The notes under the pieces are model-generated. The model made no database searches. It worked only from the letters and a program-made list of their open reading frames with translations, and had not been told where the DNA came from. Below are positions 16,522-25,226 of a stretch of DNA of 64,000 bases, piece by piece (position 1 is the first letter of the stretch; each line of letters begins with the position of its first letter). The DNA is taken from contig NZ_CP070507.1 of assembly GCF_016925675.1 (NCBI RefSeq), positions 185,869 through 249,868 on the forward strand, given 5' to 3'. The DNA is from Pseudomonas hygromyciniae (GTDB lineage Bacteria > Pseudomonadota > Gammaproteobacteria > Pseudomonadales > Pseudomonadaceae). Both the position numbers and the translations under genes were made by a program.

Positions 16522-17969
16522 GGCGGATTCAACCGGTCGTCGCAACACCTTAATCGAGGTGTTTATGGGACGACCCGCAGGATGGATGCAAAAATTGACG
16601 GGCCGGGGAGCTATGCGTTCTCCAGGTGCACCCTCACTTCGTAATGAGATCGAGCGGCTATTTTGGGTGCAGATAGCAACAGGCATCACAAGCGAAAAGG
16701 CAGCACATGCCGTTGGCGTATCAACAGCGGTAGGTACACGCTGGTTCCGTCATCGAGGCGGGATGCCATTATTCATGTCGAATCACATATCAGGACGATA
16801 CTTATCGTTTGCAGAGCGAGAAGAGATTGGGCTGCTTCGAGCGCAAAGTGTTGGCGCTCGTGAGATTGCCCGTCGCCTTGGACGAAGCCCATCGACAATT
16901 TCACGGGAGCTGACACGAAATGCTGCTACCCGTTGCGGTCGGCTTGAATATCGAGCGTCAGTAGCGCAATGGAAGGCAGAACTGGTGGCCAAGAGGCCGA
17001 AACCAGCGAAACTGGTCACTAACCCGCGACTGCACCAGTACGTGCGCGACCGCCTTGAGGGCAAGGTTCAAGACGCCGATGGTCGTGAGATTTCTGGGCC
17101 TCGGCAAGCGCCCTTCAAAGGTCGAAATAAACCGCATCGCAGTGACCGTAAATGGGTCAATGGCTGGTCGCCTGAACAGATTGCCAACCGGCTCCAGATC
17201 GATTTTCCGGATGATGAGTCCATGCGTATCTCTCATGAAGCCATATATCAGGCGCTCTACATTCAGGGTCGAGGAGCTCTCAAGCGCGAACTGGTGAGCT
17301 GCCTGCGCTCAGGACGAGCATTGCGCGTGCCGAGAGCCAGAGCGCAGGCCAAAGTGTGGGCACACGTCAGCGAGGACGTCATGATCTCCAGTCGCCCTGC
17401 TGAGGTAGAAGATCGGGCTGTACCCGGGCATTGGGAGGGCGACCTGATCATCGGTCTGAACCGCTCTGCGATTGGAACTCTGGTCGAGCGCTCAACTCGA
17501 TTTACCATGCTCGTCCACCTGCCTCGCGAGAAAGGTTATGGGCTAATTCCCCGCACGAAGAACGGCCCGGCGCTGGCTGGCTATGGGGCTGTTAGTATGG
17601 CCAATGCATTGAAGAAGACGGTGACTGATCTTCCCATCGAGCTGTGGCGATCTTTGACCTGGGATCGTGGAAAGGAGCTGTCGGATCACGCTCGATTTAC
17701 CATCGAATCCGGAGTAAAGGTTTTCTTTGCTGACCCACATAGTCCATGGCAGCGCGGCACAAACGAAAATACGAACGGCCTTCTACGGCAATACTTCCCG
17801 AAAGGCACTGACCTCTCTCGTTGGAGTGCCCAAGAAATACAGGCGGTAGCTCACGTACTTAACACTAGACCTCGAAAAACACTCGGATGGAAAACACCTG
17901 CCGAAGCACTGAATGAGTATCTAAAGTCTGTACAACAATCCAGTGTTGCGACGACCGGTTGAATCCGCC
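16522..17969 (+). mobile_element. IS30-family insertion sequence, complete
   Basis: The 1448-bp element has perfect 27-bp terminal inverted repeats (16522-16548 and 17943-17969, beginning GGCGGATTCAACCGGTCGTC). The target duplication is CTG (16519-16521 and 17970-17972). One transposase gene fills it. Perfect repeats and an intact gene suggest a recent insertion that could still be active. Confidence 0.9.
16565..17962 (+). CDS. IS30-family transposase
   Basis: A DDE transposase of about 465 aa from ATG 16565 (MGRPAGW). An N-terminal HTH_38 domain (SFAEREEIGLLRAQSVGARE; IARRLGRSPSTISREL) is followed by the rve integrase core: Asp in GHWEGDLI, Asp in LTWDRGKE, Glu in RGTNENTNGLLRQY, all typical of IS30. 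The longer frame to 16388 reads outward into the disrupted IS3 gene and is not real coding. The stop lies inside the right inverted repeat, normal for compact IS elements. Confidence 0.9.
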   Translation: MGRPAGWMQKLTGRGAMRSPGAPSLRNEIERLFWVQIATGITSEKAAHAVGVSTAVGTRWFRHRGGMPLFMSNHISGRYLSFAEREEIGLLRAQSVGAREIARRLGRSPSTISRELTRNAATRCGRLEYRASVAQWKAELVAKRPKPAKLVTNPRLHQYVRDRLEGKVQDADGREISGPRQAPFKGRNKPHRSDRKWVNGWSPEQIANRLQIDFPDDESMRISHEAIYQALYIQGRGALKRELVSCLRSGRALRVPRARAQAKVWAHVSEDVMISSRPAEVEDRAVPGHWEGDLIIGLNRSAIGTLVERSTRFTMLVHLPREKGYGLIPRTKNGPALAGYGAVSMANALKKTVTDLPIELWRSLTWDRGKELSDHARFTIESGVKVFFADPHSPWQRGTNENTNGLLRQYFPKGTDLSRWSAQEIQAVAHVLNTRPRKTLGWKTPAEALNEYLKSVQQSSVATTG

Positions 17970-18556
17970 CTGACTGCCTTGATCCGAGTGGATCATCACC
18001 TCTTGCTTCGGCTTACGTCTCCAAACCGCCATCAGCAGTGCATCAATGGCTACGTCGCTGGTCATCTGCGACTTCATTGACCAACCAATGATCTGGCGTG
18101 AAAACAGATCGAGCACCACGGCCAAATACAGCCAGCCTTCATATGTTCGGATGTAGGTAATGTCTGTGACCCAGACTTTGTTGGGTTCTCTGACATCGAA
18201 TTGGCGCTTCAGTAAGTTCGGTGAGGCAACGGCTGGTTTACCGCCATATTTTCCCGGCCTCCGTCGATACCCAGTCTGAGAACGTAAACCTTCAAGGCGC
18301 ATCAACCTAGCTACCCGGTGACGGCCACAGCTCTCACCAACCTCTCGCAGGTCATCATGGATCTTGCGATAGCCATAAACACCACCGCTTTCCAACCAGG
18401 AGTGTTTGATCAGTCCAAGCAGTCGCTGATCGTCCTTGGCTCGCGCAGATTTTGGTTCTGATAGCCACGCGTAGTAGCCGCTGGGATGAACCTTGAGCGT
18501 CAGGCAAAGCCGTCGAATCGCGTAATGACCCGCTTGCTGCTTAATAAAGGCGTACT

Positions 18557-18836
18557 TCAGCCGCACTCCTTGGCAAAGTACGCGGCGGCCTTTTTTAAGA
18601 TGTCTCGCTCCTCCGTCACCCGTTTCAGCTCGGCCCGTAGACGACGAACCTCAGCGCTCTGATCATCCTCCTCAACGCGCTGTTCCTGGGGGCTTGGTGT
18701 AGCGCTTAACCCAGGCATAGAGGCTGTGCACGGACACACCCAATCGTGCAGCCACCTCCGAGACAGGAAGCTTCTTTTCGGTCACTTGTTTGACCGCCTG
18801 GATTTTGAATTCTTCGGGATATCGCTGGTTGCTCAT
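18557..18836 (-). pseudogene. IS3-family orfA, frameshifted
   Basis: From ATG 18836 the frame reads MSNQRYPEEFKIQAVKQVTE and VSEVAARLGVSVHSLYAWVK, a standard HTH orfA, then runs out of frame at a run of five C (minus strand; 18688-18692). With four C the protein continues as RVEEDDQSAEVRRLRAEL (leucine-zipper region) to KKAAAYFAKECG, the normal family end. This is not the usual programmed -1 site between orfA and orfB; it is a break inside orfA. The same +1-in-a-run type of break recurs at 46-59 kb. Confidence 0.8.
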
Positions 18837-18914
18837 GGCACCTCCTAATGGGCCTCATTTTAAGGCTTGGAGGTGTCTACGAAACTAGGGGCGATTCATA
18901 AAGCAGGAGAATAA

Positions 18915-19451
18915 ATGCAACGAAAGAAACCGATACCCTGCTGCACCTTCTTATCGCGCAGCGATGCTGAGGGATACTTGCCAGGCCCTGACTGTCATCT
19001 GATATCTATATCTGATGGCCCTGACGATCAGGCACGAATCAACGAAGCACGCTGGAAGAGCGTGAGCTATCACCACTTCATTGACGCCGGCTTTGACGAA
19101 GAAGTCATCGAGATATATGGGCAGGACTTTGAGCGGAATTACGTCGATTACCTGCTCAGCAGCAAGGCTGACGTGCTGAGGGAGCGCATACGGGAAATTG
19201 CAGACCTGGGGGAAAATATCGCGGTTAATTGCCAGGCCGGCCGATCCCGCAGTGCCGCGGTCGCTTTGTATATCAACAAACATCTTGGGTACCAGTTGCA
19301 TAAACCGACCCCAGACGCAAACCAGTGCGTCTACCGGATGTTGGCCAACGATGTTCACCTGATGGCCGCCTACCGTACGGCAAGCACTCCAGTGGGACCG
19401 GAAGCGCCAAAGCGAACTCTTCTTTCGCTGATCAAGTTGCTGTTCTCGTGA
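18915..19451 (+). CDS. Dual-specificity phosphatase-like protein, 178 aa
   Basis: The signature C-x5-R loop is present as CQAGRSR (Cys106-Arg112) after a hydrophobic strand (ENIAVN) and is followed by a helix, as in cysteine-based protein phosphatases. The His that usually precedes the Cys is Asn here, and a general-acid Asp is possible in FIDAGFDEE. Activity on protein or nucleotide phosphate cannot be decided. ATG 18915 follows AGGAG only 11 bp from the end of an IS3 element, so native upstream sequence is lost. Confidence 0.55.
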   Translation: MQRKKPIPCCTFLSRSDAEGYLPGPDCHLISISDGPDDQARINEARWKSVSYHHFIDAGFDEEVIEIYGQDFERNYVDYLLSSKADVLRERIREIADLGENIAVNCQAGRSRSAAVALYINKHLGYQLHKPTPDANQCVYRMLANDVHLMAAYRTASTPVGPEAPKRTLLSLIKLLFS

Positions 19452-19543
19452 GCGTACAGCGCCGGCAGAGATCATGGTAAACATACGCGACGGCGCCGAT
19501 GGCTATCTTACCGGCGGGTGAATCGGCGGTAGCGAGATCTGAT

Positions 19544-19837
19544 TCAGGAAAACTCCTCCGCCGTACCTAAGCCCACCCCAAGCGGGCCGAGGCAAAACAA
19601 TTCGAACATAAAGTCTTTGCTGGCCAGTCCGTTTCTCCCCACCAGTAGATTGAGGTTGGGCTTTTCCAGATCGACGATCGCGCCCGGATGTAGCTCGGCA
19701 CCGATCCTAAAATCACCCACGGTTTTTTCTCGGAATGGAACTCCTTCAAGCCAATACAGCGGGATCAAGGTAGGGATTGATCCCCTCCCCTGCTCCCTAC
19801 GAAACCCTGACCACGCCACTGTCTGGCGTCGGCCCAT
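19544..19837 (-). CDS. Possible hypothetical protein, 97 aa
   Basis: The minus-strand frame reads smoothly (LIPLYWLEGVPFREKTVGDF; AIVDLEKPNLNLLVGRNGL) and looks more protein-like than the competing plus-strand frame over the same bases. No start signal or family is recognised. It may equally be a decayed gene. Confidence 0.3.
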   Translation of the reverse strand: MGRRQTVAWSGFRREQGRGSIPTLIPLYWLEGVPFREKTVGDFRIGAELHPGAIVDLEKPNLNLLVGRNGLASKDFMFELFCLGPLGVGLGTAEEFS

Positions 19838-19916
19838 TCAAAACGCGCTGAAATAGTTGGGGTTCCGGGCCCTTGCCGTAGCCTGAAGGCATCTCTAGGA
19901 AAACTCGGATCGCCTT

Positions 19917-20270
19917 GTGTCTTACACCACCGCCACCATCAACGAACTGTATGGTCTACGCGACAAAGTAGGCCTCTCAACCGCTTCGGGCTTAAAAGCT
20001 CGTGTTCGCTTTGTACAGCTGGCCTACCGCCACATGCTGGTGCATGAGATCACCAGGTACACTTTGTGGGACCGTGGGTATGAAGGTCTTGGTGAACGAA
20101 CTTTTGACACATGCTTCGAAATGGGCGACAGCGACGAAGTAATAGCCGAGTTAATCCGTGACGCGCGCATACGGGGCTATGCCGATAATATCGAAATGGA
20201 AATAGGTAATTCTGAGTGTTACGCACGCTGGTGTAGCTTCGCAGATCGCCAGCAAGAGTTTGCATTTTGA
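19917..20270 (+). CDS. Hypothetical protein, 117 aa
   Basis: The frame opens at GTG 19917 (MSYTTATINELYGLRDKVGL). It is predominantly helical with a Cys/Trp-containing end (CYARWCSFADRQQEF). No family is recognised and the ribosome-binding site is weak. It lies 160 bp upstream of the DNA methylase gene. Confidence 0.4.
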   Translation: MSYTTATINELYGLRDKVGLSTASGLKARVRFVQLAYRHMLVHEITRYTLWDRGYEGLGERTFDTCFEMGDSDEVIAELIRDARIRGYADNIEMEIGNSECYARWCSFADRQQEFAF

Positions 20271-20432
20271 AGAATGGACCACCTGGGGGGCATGCGCTTC
20301 GTTTTTGCTACAAGCGCTGCTGCACCCAATGAGATCTATTAGCTAGAAAAGCGGTGATCTAACGAGGTCTTGGGTTCTTATCACTAAGGGTTAAGTTCTT
20401 TGTAACTTACCAAATAGCGTCCGATAAGCACC

Positions 20433-21257
20433 ATGGCTAATTCAAAAAAACCACGCGCATACACCAAGGCCTCGAACCCGGCAGAACACCGCAAAACCCT
20501 CATTCGCCTGCTAAACGCAAACAGCCACCGCCATCACTTGTGGGATGTGTTCGCCGACTTCTGCGAAATGGGCGCGTTAGCGATGAGCAACAGCGTGGAC
20601 CTGGCGCACCGTAATGAGCGTGAAAACCGCTATCTGAGCCTTATTAAGAAGTATGAACCGAATGAGTTGCACCGGTTTCCCCAAATGCTCGCGGAACTAA
20701 CCATGGCAATGGAGTATGGCCCTGATGATGTACTGGGCCGAGTATTCGGTGAGTTGGAACTCGGTAATAGCTCAAGAGGGCAGTTCTTTACCCCCTACCC
20801 TGTCTGTCAAATAATGGCCACACAACTTATAGGCGACGGTAAAGATCTACATGAACGACTGCAGGAGCGGGGTTTTATAACTGTAGCTGAACCCGCATGT
20901 GGCGCGGGAGCCATGCCTATTGCCTTCGCCGACGCATTAACCAGCAAGGGAGTAAGCTTCCAAAGCGCCCTTCATGTAGTTGCACAGGATTTAGATTCAC
21001 GAGCAGTTCATATGACCTATCTTCAACTCAGCATTCTGCATATTCCTGCAATCGTAATCCTCGGCAATACGCTAATGATGGAAGAGCGTGAGTTGTGGTA
21101 CACCCCTGCGCATATTCTAGGAGGTTGGAATTATAAACTAGGGAACACTCAAGAACGAAGCAATTCACAACGGGATTCAGTACATATATCAGATGAATGT
21201 ATCAAGCCATTGCCAACGACCAAGCAAATTAACGGACATCAATTCGCATTATTCTAA
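20433..21257 (+). CDS. Orphan N-6 DNA methylase (HsdM-like core)
   Basis: GQFFTPYPV (116-124) and motif I AEPACGAGAM (152-161) are the hallmarks of N-6 adenine methylases of the type I HsdM group. The expected catalytic NPPY/F motif IV is replaced by GNTLMM around residue 210, as in a group of plasmid and phage 'methylases' whose activity is uncertain. No restriction subunit or specificity gene is adjacent. At 274 aa it is about half the length of HsdM. It may protect plasmid DNA, or be a SAM-binding protein without catalysis. Confidence 0.7.
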   Translation: MANSKKPRAYTKASNPAEHRKTLIRLLNANSHRHHLWDVFADFCEMGALAMSNSVDLAHRNERENRYLSLIKKYEPNELHRFPQMLAELTMAMEYGPDDVLGRVFGELELGNSSRGQFFTPYPVCQIMATQLIGDGKDLHERLQERGFITVAEPACGAGAMPIAFADALTSKGVSFQSALHVVAQDLDSRAVHMTYLQLSILHIPAIVILGNTLMMEERELWYTPAHILGGWNYKLGNTQERSNSQRDSVHISDECIKPLPTTKQINGHQFALF

Positions 21258-21346
21258 TTCGGAATTTCAGTAGCCCTTACTTAACTTCCGTAGCTTTTGC
21301 TCGACGCTTTGCGGCATGTGAGCAGATTTTTAGGGTAGCACCTTTT

Positions 21347-21852
21347 ATGTGGCAACTATTTTTCGTCGCTGTCGCGTTCTCATTGCTTGGTTGCGATTTA
21401 CAACAAGATGCGGCGAAAAAGCGGGTCAGTGGCACCCCAAAACGCACGAGAGTACTCTGCAATACACCGTTGCGGTTGATGGGTCTCAGACGATCCAGGC
21501 GATCCTCATTACCAACGGAAAGGATGAGACTGACGTAGGAGCAGACGCTGATTCCTTGCGTAGCCTTGCGGGTTTCAGGACCCAGATAGCTTTCAAAGAC
21601 TGTGGCCGCCTCAACTTTGCCCGTACCGGCCCTGGCGCAGATGTCGTGCAAGCTATTCCAACCAGCATAGGTATGACATCGAAATGCCAAATTCAAAATT
21701 TGGAGATCAGTGGAATATTCGTCAGTCAAAGTAATATACTTGCGGAAACACTAAGGACAGTCCATGAACATTTTGCACATTCACGATCTTACAACCCTAA
21801 AACAATCCCAAAAAAACGATATTTTGCGATTAGCACAGCGCAACAGCGCTGA
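21347..21852 (+). pseudogene. Possible frameshifted lipoprotein gene
   Basis: A frame from ATG 21347 encodes a lipoprotein-like N terminus (MWQLFFVAVAFSLLGCD). After the AAAAA run near 21416-21420 the protein-like frame is the one starting at 21349 (STLQYTVAVDGSQTIQAILI; DCGRLNFARTGPGAD). One lost A would join them. The long end overlaps the GNAT gene start at 21764, so the true end is unclear. A minus-strand frame covers the same bases and cannot be excluded. Confidence 0.3.
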
Positions 21853-22435
21853 ACTTATGAACCGGCCTGTTAAGCCTAACCATCCGATGTTCGGTCTTGC
21901 CAGCGCTTGGATGTTAGCTGATCTAGAACAGCAGATAACTGCACACTCTGGCAAACAACTTGACTGCGAACTTATCCTTATTAGTGACGTAAATTCAAAG
22001 GCAATCGCATTTTTGACCTTCACTCGCGCTAACGACTCATGCACCGCGTGCGGCCTTAATTATGTGTGCGTTGATTCCAAATACAGAAAACAAGGGCTCA
22101 TGACTTTAATGATTGATTACTTAAAGTCAAATTATACAGATATTGCTCTTTGTTGTTTTCCGAGCCTAGTAGGCATGTATGAAAAACTCGGCTTTTTAAT
22201 GTGTGAGGCTGCTGAAGCGCAAGTAGATATGCGGATTGGCAAACTACACGAAATGAAAAAATATCCTAAGGCAAAGCTTTTGGAAAGCCCAGACGTTAAA
22301 CACGCCACTGAGCTACTAGCAACTAAGTATGGCAAAAAAAAGGCAATCAAGATCAACGATATATTTGACGCCGAAACAATACAAATCACACTTAAGGTTG
22401 AAGCCTTTGTGAGTGATCGTAAACGAATTCTTTGA
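21764..22435 (+). CDS. GNAT-family N-acetyltransferase, 223 aa
   Basis: The acetyl-CoA-binding core is visible as NYVCVDSKYRKQGLMTLMID (motif A, with R-K-Q-G-L replacing the common R/Q-x-x-G-x-G/A), preceded by a beta strand (KAIAFLTFTR) and followed by a YEKLGF motif B segment. The C-terminal ~60 residues are extra and lysine-rich. Substrate unknown. The gene is AT-rich like 21277-22435 as a whole, suggesting recent acquisition. Confidence 0.65.
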   Translation: MNILHIHDLTTLKQSQKNDILRLAQRNSAELMNRPVKPNHPMFGLASAWMLADLEQQITAHSGKQLDCELILISDVNSKAIAFLTFTRANDSCTACGLNYVCVDSKYRKQGLMTLMIDYLKSNYTDIALCCFPSLVGMYEKLGFLMCEAAEAQVDMRIGKLHEMKKYPKAKLLESPDVKHATELLATKYGKKKAIKINDIFDAETIQITLKVEAFVSDRKRIL

Positions 22436-22769
22436 GTACAGCACACCAGTATGGCTAAGCAATAGTATTACAGCGATACCCCCGGGGGCACATACGGTTT
22501 CCGGGCCCCCCTCCTCCCCCCCATTGCTAACCCCCCCCTATTACCCCCAAAGCTTTCGTCTGCAGGCCAACGCTCACATTCTGCCTCCAAGTGGATATTT
22601 TCCATTGGTAAGCAACTGTGGGCCATGGTGTGGGACAAAGAATTTTGGTTTTCTCACAGGCCACGTTAAATAAGACCTGTAGCCATTTTGTACGGGGATA
22701 CCTTATCCTCCTACATTTCGGCGAGATCTTGGGCGCTTACAGCATGTGCGCCTTGTATGTGAATGAGCC
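22436..22769. other. Intergenic region with strong C-runs
   Basis: About 334 bp without a convincing gene. Between about 22480 and 22555 the plus strand has six or more runs of four to eight C; the minus strand therefore has closely spaced G-runs able to form a G-quadruplex. The 86-codon frame across it is low-complexity and not believed. Confidence 0.5.
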
Positions 22770-23192
22770 GTGAGGAATCCCGTAGTGAAAAACCGTGATG
22801 CAAATTTGCACGACGAAGGTGATCAAATTTCTGGTCAGATCTACCACGTCACGCCAACCCGAAATCTCGATTCGATTATCCGAGAGGGTTTACGGCCGAT
22901 GATTGGACCGCGCTCTGTTTTGATCGGTGAGGTAACAGAGAAGGTCTATTTCTTCGGCACTATGCATGCTGTAGAAGGCGCTCTGAGTAACTGGCTTGGG
23001 GAGGAGCTTGATAAGGAGCCTGGAGCGATATCTGTTCTCGCTGTGGATCATTCCGGATTACATCTCTCTTCAGGCGCGGGCTATGAGCTTGCTTGCTTAC
23101 ACCTCGTACCTCCGGAGAAAATTTCCCTCGCTTTTGAGGATCAGCCGCCAGCGAGCAAAAAGAATCAGCAAGTGACCAAAGGCACTGCATGA
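22770..23192 (+). CDS. ADP-ribosyltransferase-fold-like protein, 140 aa
   Basis: The segment IYHVTPTRNLDSIIREGLRP followed by PRSVLIG and VYFFGTMHAVEGALSNWLG is the pattern of small proteins with an ART/RNA-2'-phosphotransferase-like fold (H-x-T/S strand, then I-x-x-x-G-L-x-P and a YLF strand). No chemistry is proven for these. GTG 22770 is the likely start. Its stop overlaps the integrase start as ATGA, so the two are translationally coupled. Confidence 0.5.
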   Translation: MRNPVVKNRDANLHDEGDQISGQIYHVTPTRNLDSIIREGLRPMIGPRSVLIGEVTEKVYFFGTMHAVEGALSNWLGEELDKEPGAISVLAVDHSGLHLSSGAGYELACLHLVPPEKISLAFEDQPPASKKNQQVTKGTA

Positions 23193-24442
23193 GCAAACTG
23201 ACTCCTAAGTTCGTCAAGGACGTCGACCAGCCCGGCTCCTACCAGGACGGTCGAGGGTTGATTCTTCGCGTTTCAGCTACCCAGCGAAAAAGTTGGGTCT
23301 TTCGCTACATGCTGGCGAAAAAACGTCACGATCTCTCCCTGGGTAAATTCCCTGCATTGAGTCTCAGGGATGCACGATTGGAGGCTGACAAGTACCGACT
23401 TGATATCGCACGCGGCACCGACCCAGCAGCTGAGCGAGCGAAGCTCAAAGCCACCAAAGCCTCGCGGACCACTACTAGCCAAACTTTTCGGGCTTCAGCA
23501 GAAAGGTACATTCGCACTCATTCGTCGAGCTGGTCTAAGAAGCATCACCAACAATGGCAAAACTCACTCACGAAGCATGTCTACCCTTGCATAGGCGGCT
23601 TTCGCATAGCCGAAGTCGACACGGACGATGTACTGGATGTGCTGACGCCTATCTGGAGCAAGGTCCCTGTTACAGCGAACCGCGTCCGGAATCGCATTGA
23701 GCTCGTGCTTGATGCGGCGAAAGCACTCAGGCTTCGGCAGGGGGAAAACCCGGCACGGTGGCGCGGTCATCTCGACAAGCTCTTGCCCAAGCAATCACAT
23801 ACGGTAGTCCCCTTCCCGTCTCCAGCACCTTCTCGCACAGCTGAGCTGTTGGCCAAGCTCGACTCCCTGGATGGGTCTGCAGCTCGCGCTGTTGAATTGG
23901 CCATATTGAGCGTAACTCGAAATCAGGAGGTCAGCGGAGCCCAGTGGCCTGAAATTGATTGGGAGATGAAAATCTGGCGCATCCCGCCGGAGCGCATGAA
24001 AGCGGGTAAGGCTCACCGAATACCCCTTACGGACCAGATGCTGGACGTACTGCGGCAGCAGCTCGGAAAGCATGACAAATGGGTATTTCTAAATTCCTGG
24101 CGAACAGGACCTATTCCCGGCAATGCGATGGCCAGAGTGCTTGATCAGCTTCAAGTTGATGGGGTTGTCCCGCATGGGTTCAGATCTACTTTTCGGACGT
24201 GGGCAGCTGAAGATACCGATCACCAGCGAGAGGTTTGCGAAATGGCTCTCGCGCACACACTCAACAGTAAAGTTGAAGCAGCATATAACCGCGGGGACTT
24301 GCTGGATAAGCGGCGTGTCCTGATGAAGGATTGGGGAGAGTATCTTGCCGTCAATGCTCCCCAGGTACAGGGCGATGTATCAGTTCTATCTCCGGCCCCT
24401 GATGCGGAATCAGACCAGGCCAATGTGGTACCAGCGGCTTGA
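23189..24442 (+). CDS. P4-type tyrosine integrase, 417 aa
   Basis: The N terminus has the DUF4102 arm-binding domain (PGSYQDGRGLILRV; SLGKFPALSLRDARLEA). The catalytic domain shows Arg in SVTRNQEVSGAQW, His-Arg in VPHGFRSTFRTW, His in LAHTLNSKVEAAYNRG and the Tyr in the same motif. This is typical of integrases of P4-like genomic islands. No tRNA or obvious att duplication is nearby; only the ART-like gene is coupled to it. The C-terminal tail (about 30 residues) is low-complexity. Confidence 0.85.
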   Translation: MSKLTPKFVKDVDQPGSYQDGRGLILRVSATQRKSWVFRYMLAKKRHDLSLGKFPALSLRDARLEADKYRLDIARGTDPAAERAKLKATKASRTTTSQTFRASAERYIRTHSSSWSKKHHQQWQNSLTKHVYPCIGGFRIAEVDTDDVLDVLTPIWSKVPVTANRVRNRIELVLDAAKALRLRQGENPARWRGHLDKLLPKQSHTVVPFPSPAPSRTAELLAKLDSLDGSAARAVELAILSVTRNQEVSGAQWPEIDWEMKIWRIPPERMKAGKAHRIPLTDQMLDVLRQQLGKHDKWVFLNSWRTGPIPGNAMARVLDQLQVDGVVPHGFRSTFRTWAAEDTDHQREVCEMALAHTLNSKVEAAYNRGDLLDKRRVLMKDWGEYLAVNAPQVQGDVSVLSPAPDAESDQANVVPAA

Positions 24443-24548
24443 AAGATGCGTCAACCGGACTCGAAGGCTTCAGACATGGCTCTTGAGAAGGTTGTAGGTT
24501 TTGTTAATTAATGCGATTGAAATGCTTCTAGTTGGAGCCTATAAAAAA

Positions 24549-24574
24549 CGGCTACCCGTGTCAGCGGATAGCCG
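24549..24574 (-). terminator. Rho-independent terminator
   Basis: CGGCTA-C-CCG pairs with CGG-A-TAGCCG around TGTCAG. On the minus strand six T follow, so it ends the transcript of 24597-25082; it may also stop readthrough from the integrase. Confidence 0.75.
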
Positions 24575-24596
24575 GTTATTTCCCCCCCGTCGCACC

Positions 24597-25082
24597 TTAT
24601 TCGGAGGCTTGGCCGAAAGTCGTGCCACGAAGATTGTTGGCCTCGTGGCAGATGCGAGCAACCTCCAGCATCGCTTTCAATGCTCGCTCTTCAGTCTCCT
24701 TGGTGGCAAATGCGATCATGAACCCGTGCAGCAGGCCAACGAGCATTGCCCCGCTGTCAGCGACGTTACGGTTCCCAGCCACGGCGGAAAATTGTTCCAA
24801 TAGAGCTGGTGGGGCTTTTTGCAAAAAATCCTGACCTAGCGATTTTCCAATGCTGGCGGCATGGGCGCACTGGTGGGCTAAAACTTCTTCAGGCGACATT
24901 GGTGTACCGTCATGATGCTCGAAGGCAGCCGTCACATTGCTACGGCCGTGCATGCCAGCGGCTATACTTTCAGCTCCCTGCCGGATCTTCTCAACTGCAA
25001 TTCGTGCAATGTCGATATCTGATTGTGTGTCATCCATGACGGCTGCCACCAAGCGCTCATCGACGTTCTCATTCATATTCAT
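24597..25082 (-). CDS. Hypothetical plasmid protein, 161 aa
   Basis: ATG 25082 follows a strong GGAGG site. The protein is soluble and helical (LVGLLHGFMIAFATKETEER). No family is recognised. A terminator follows at 24549-24574 and the gene lies next to the MvaT-like gene. Confidence 0.5.
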   Translation of the reverse strand: MNMNENVDERLVAAVMDDTQSDIDIARIAVEKIRQGAESIAAGMHGRSNVTAAFEHHDGTPMSPEEVLAHQCAHAASIGKSLGQDFLQKAPPALLEQFSAVAGNRNVADSGAMLVGLLHGFMIAFATKETEERALKAMLEVARICHEANNLRGTTFGQASE

Positions 25083-25176
25083 TTGATCCTCCGTTGATAG
25101 TTATTTACCTCCTTTCCACGTTCTCATTCAACTCAAAAAACCCAAGCACCTGGTTAGCAAACCAACAACATAAAAA

Positions 25177-25197
25177 AAGGCCGGGGTAACCGGCCTT
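25177..25197 (-). terminator. Rho-independent terminator after mvaT-like gene
   Basis: AAGGCCGG pairs perfectly with CCGGCCTT around a 5-nt loop, with seven T on the minus strand. It lies 30 bp downstream of the MvaT-like stop. Confidence 0.85.
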
Positions 25198-25226
25198 GAT
25201 CTTGAAGGTCATCGTGAGCTCATGAG

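Larger units (their letters stand above)
16234..18566 (-). pseudogene. IS3-family transposase orfB, split by IS30 insertion
   Basis: The 5' part (17973-18566) encodes the HTH_21 region and the first catalytic residues (WVTDITYI; IHSDQGSQ). The 3' part (16234-16518) encodes the rest, with the catalytic Glu in NAVAESFFQLLKRE. The reading frame is broken between DQGSQ and YSSSDW by the IS30 element at 16522-17969. Excision of that element and one copy of the duplicated CTG restores a complete DDE transposase. Confidence 0.85.
16216..18898 (-). mobile_element. IS3-family insertion sequence, interrupted by an IS30 element
   Basis: The ends are imperfect inverted repeats of about 30 bp: TGAATCGCCCC at 16216 and its complement ending at 18898, with matching TAGACAC blocks inside. 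A 3-bp duplication TAA flanks it (16213-16215 and 18899-18901). Without the inner element the IS is about 1.23 kb, normal for IS3 family, with orfA and orfB on the minus strand. An IS30-family element sits inside orfB, so this copy cannot make its transposase. It lies directly upstream of the ribosome-binding site of the 18915 gene and probably changed its promoter. Confidence 0.85.

Noticed and set aside
16388..16564. N-terminal extension of the IS30 transposase
   Set aside because: It crosses the left inverted repeat at 16522 into the antisense of the disrupted IS3 gene; the real start is ATG 16565.
22413..22673. 86-codon plus-strand frame
   Set aside because: Low-complexity Pro-rich translation through C-runs, overlapping the GNAT end, no ribosome-binding site.
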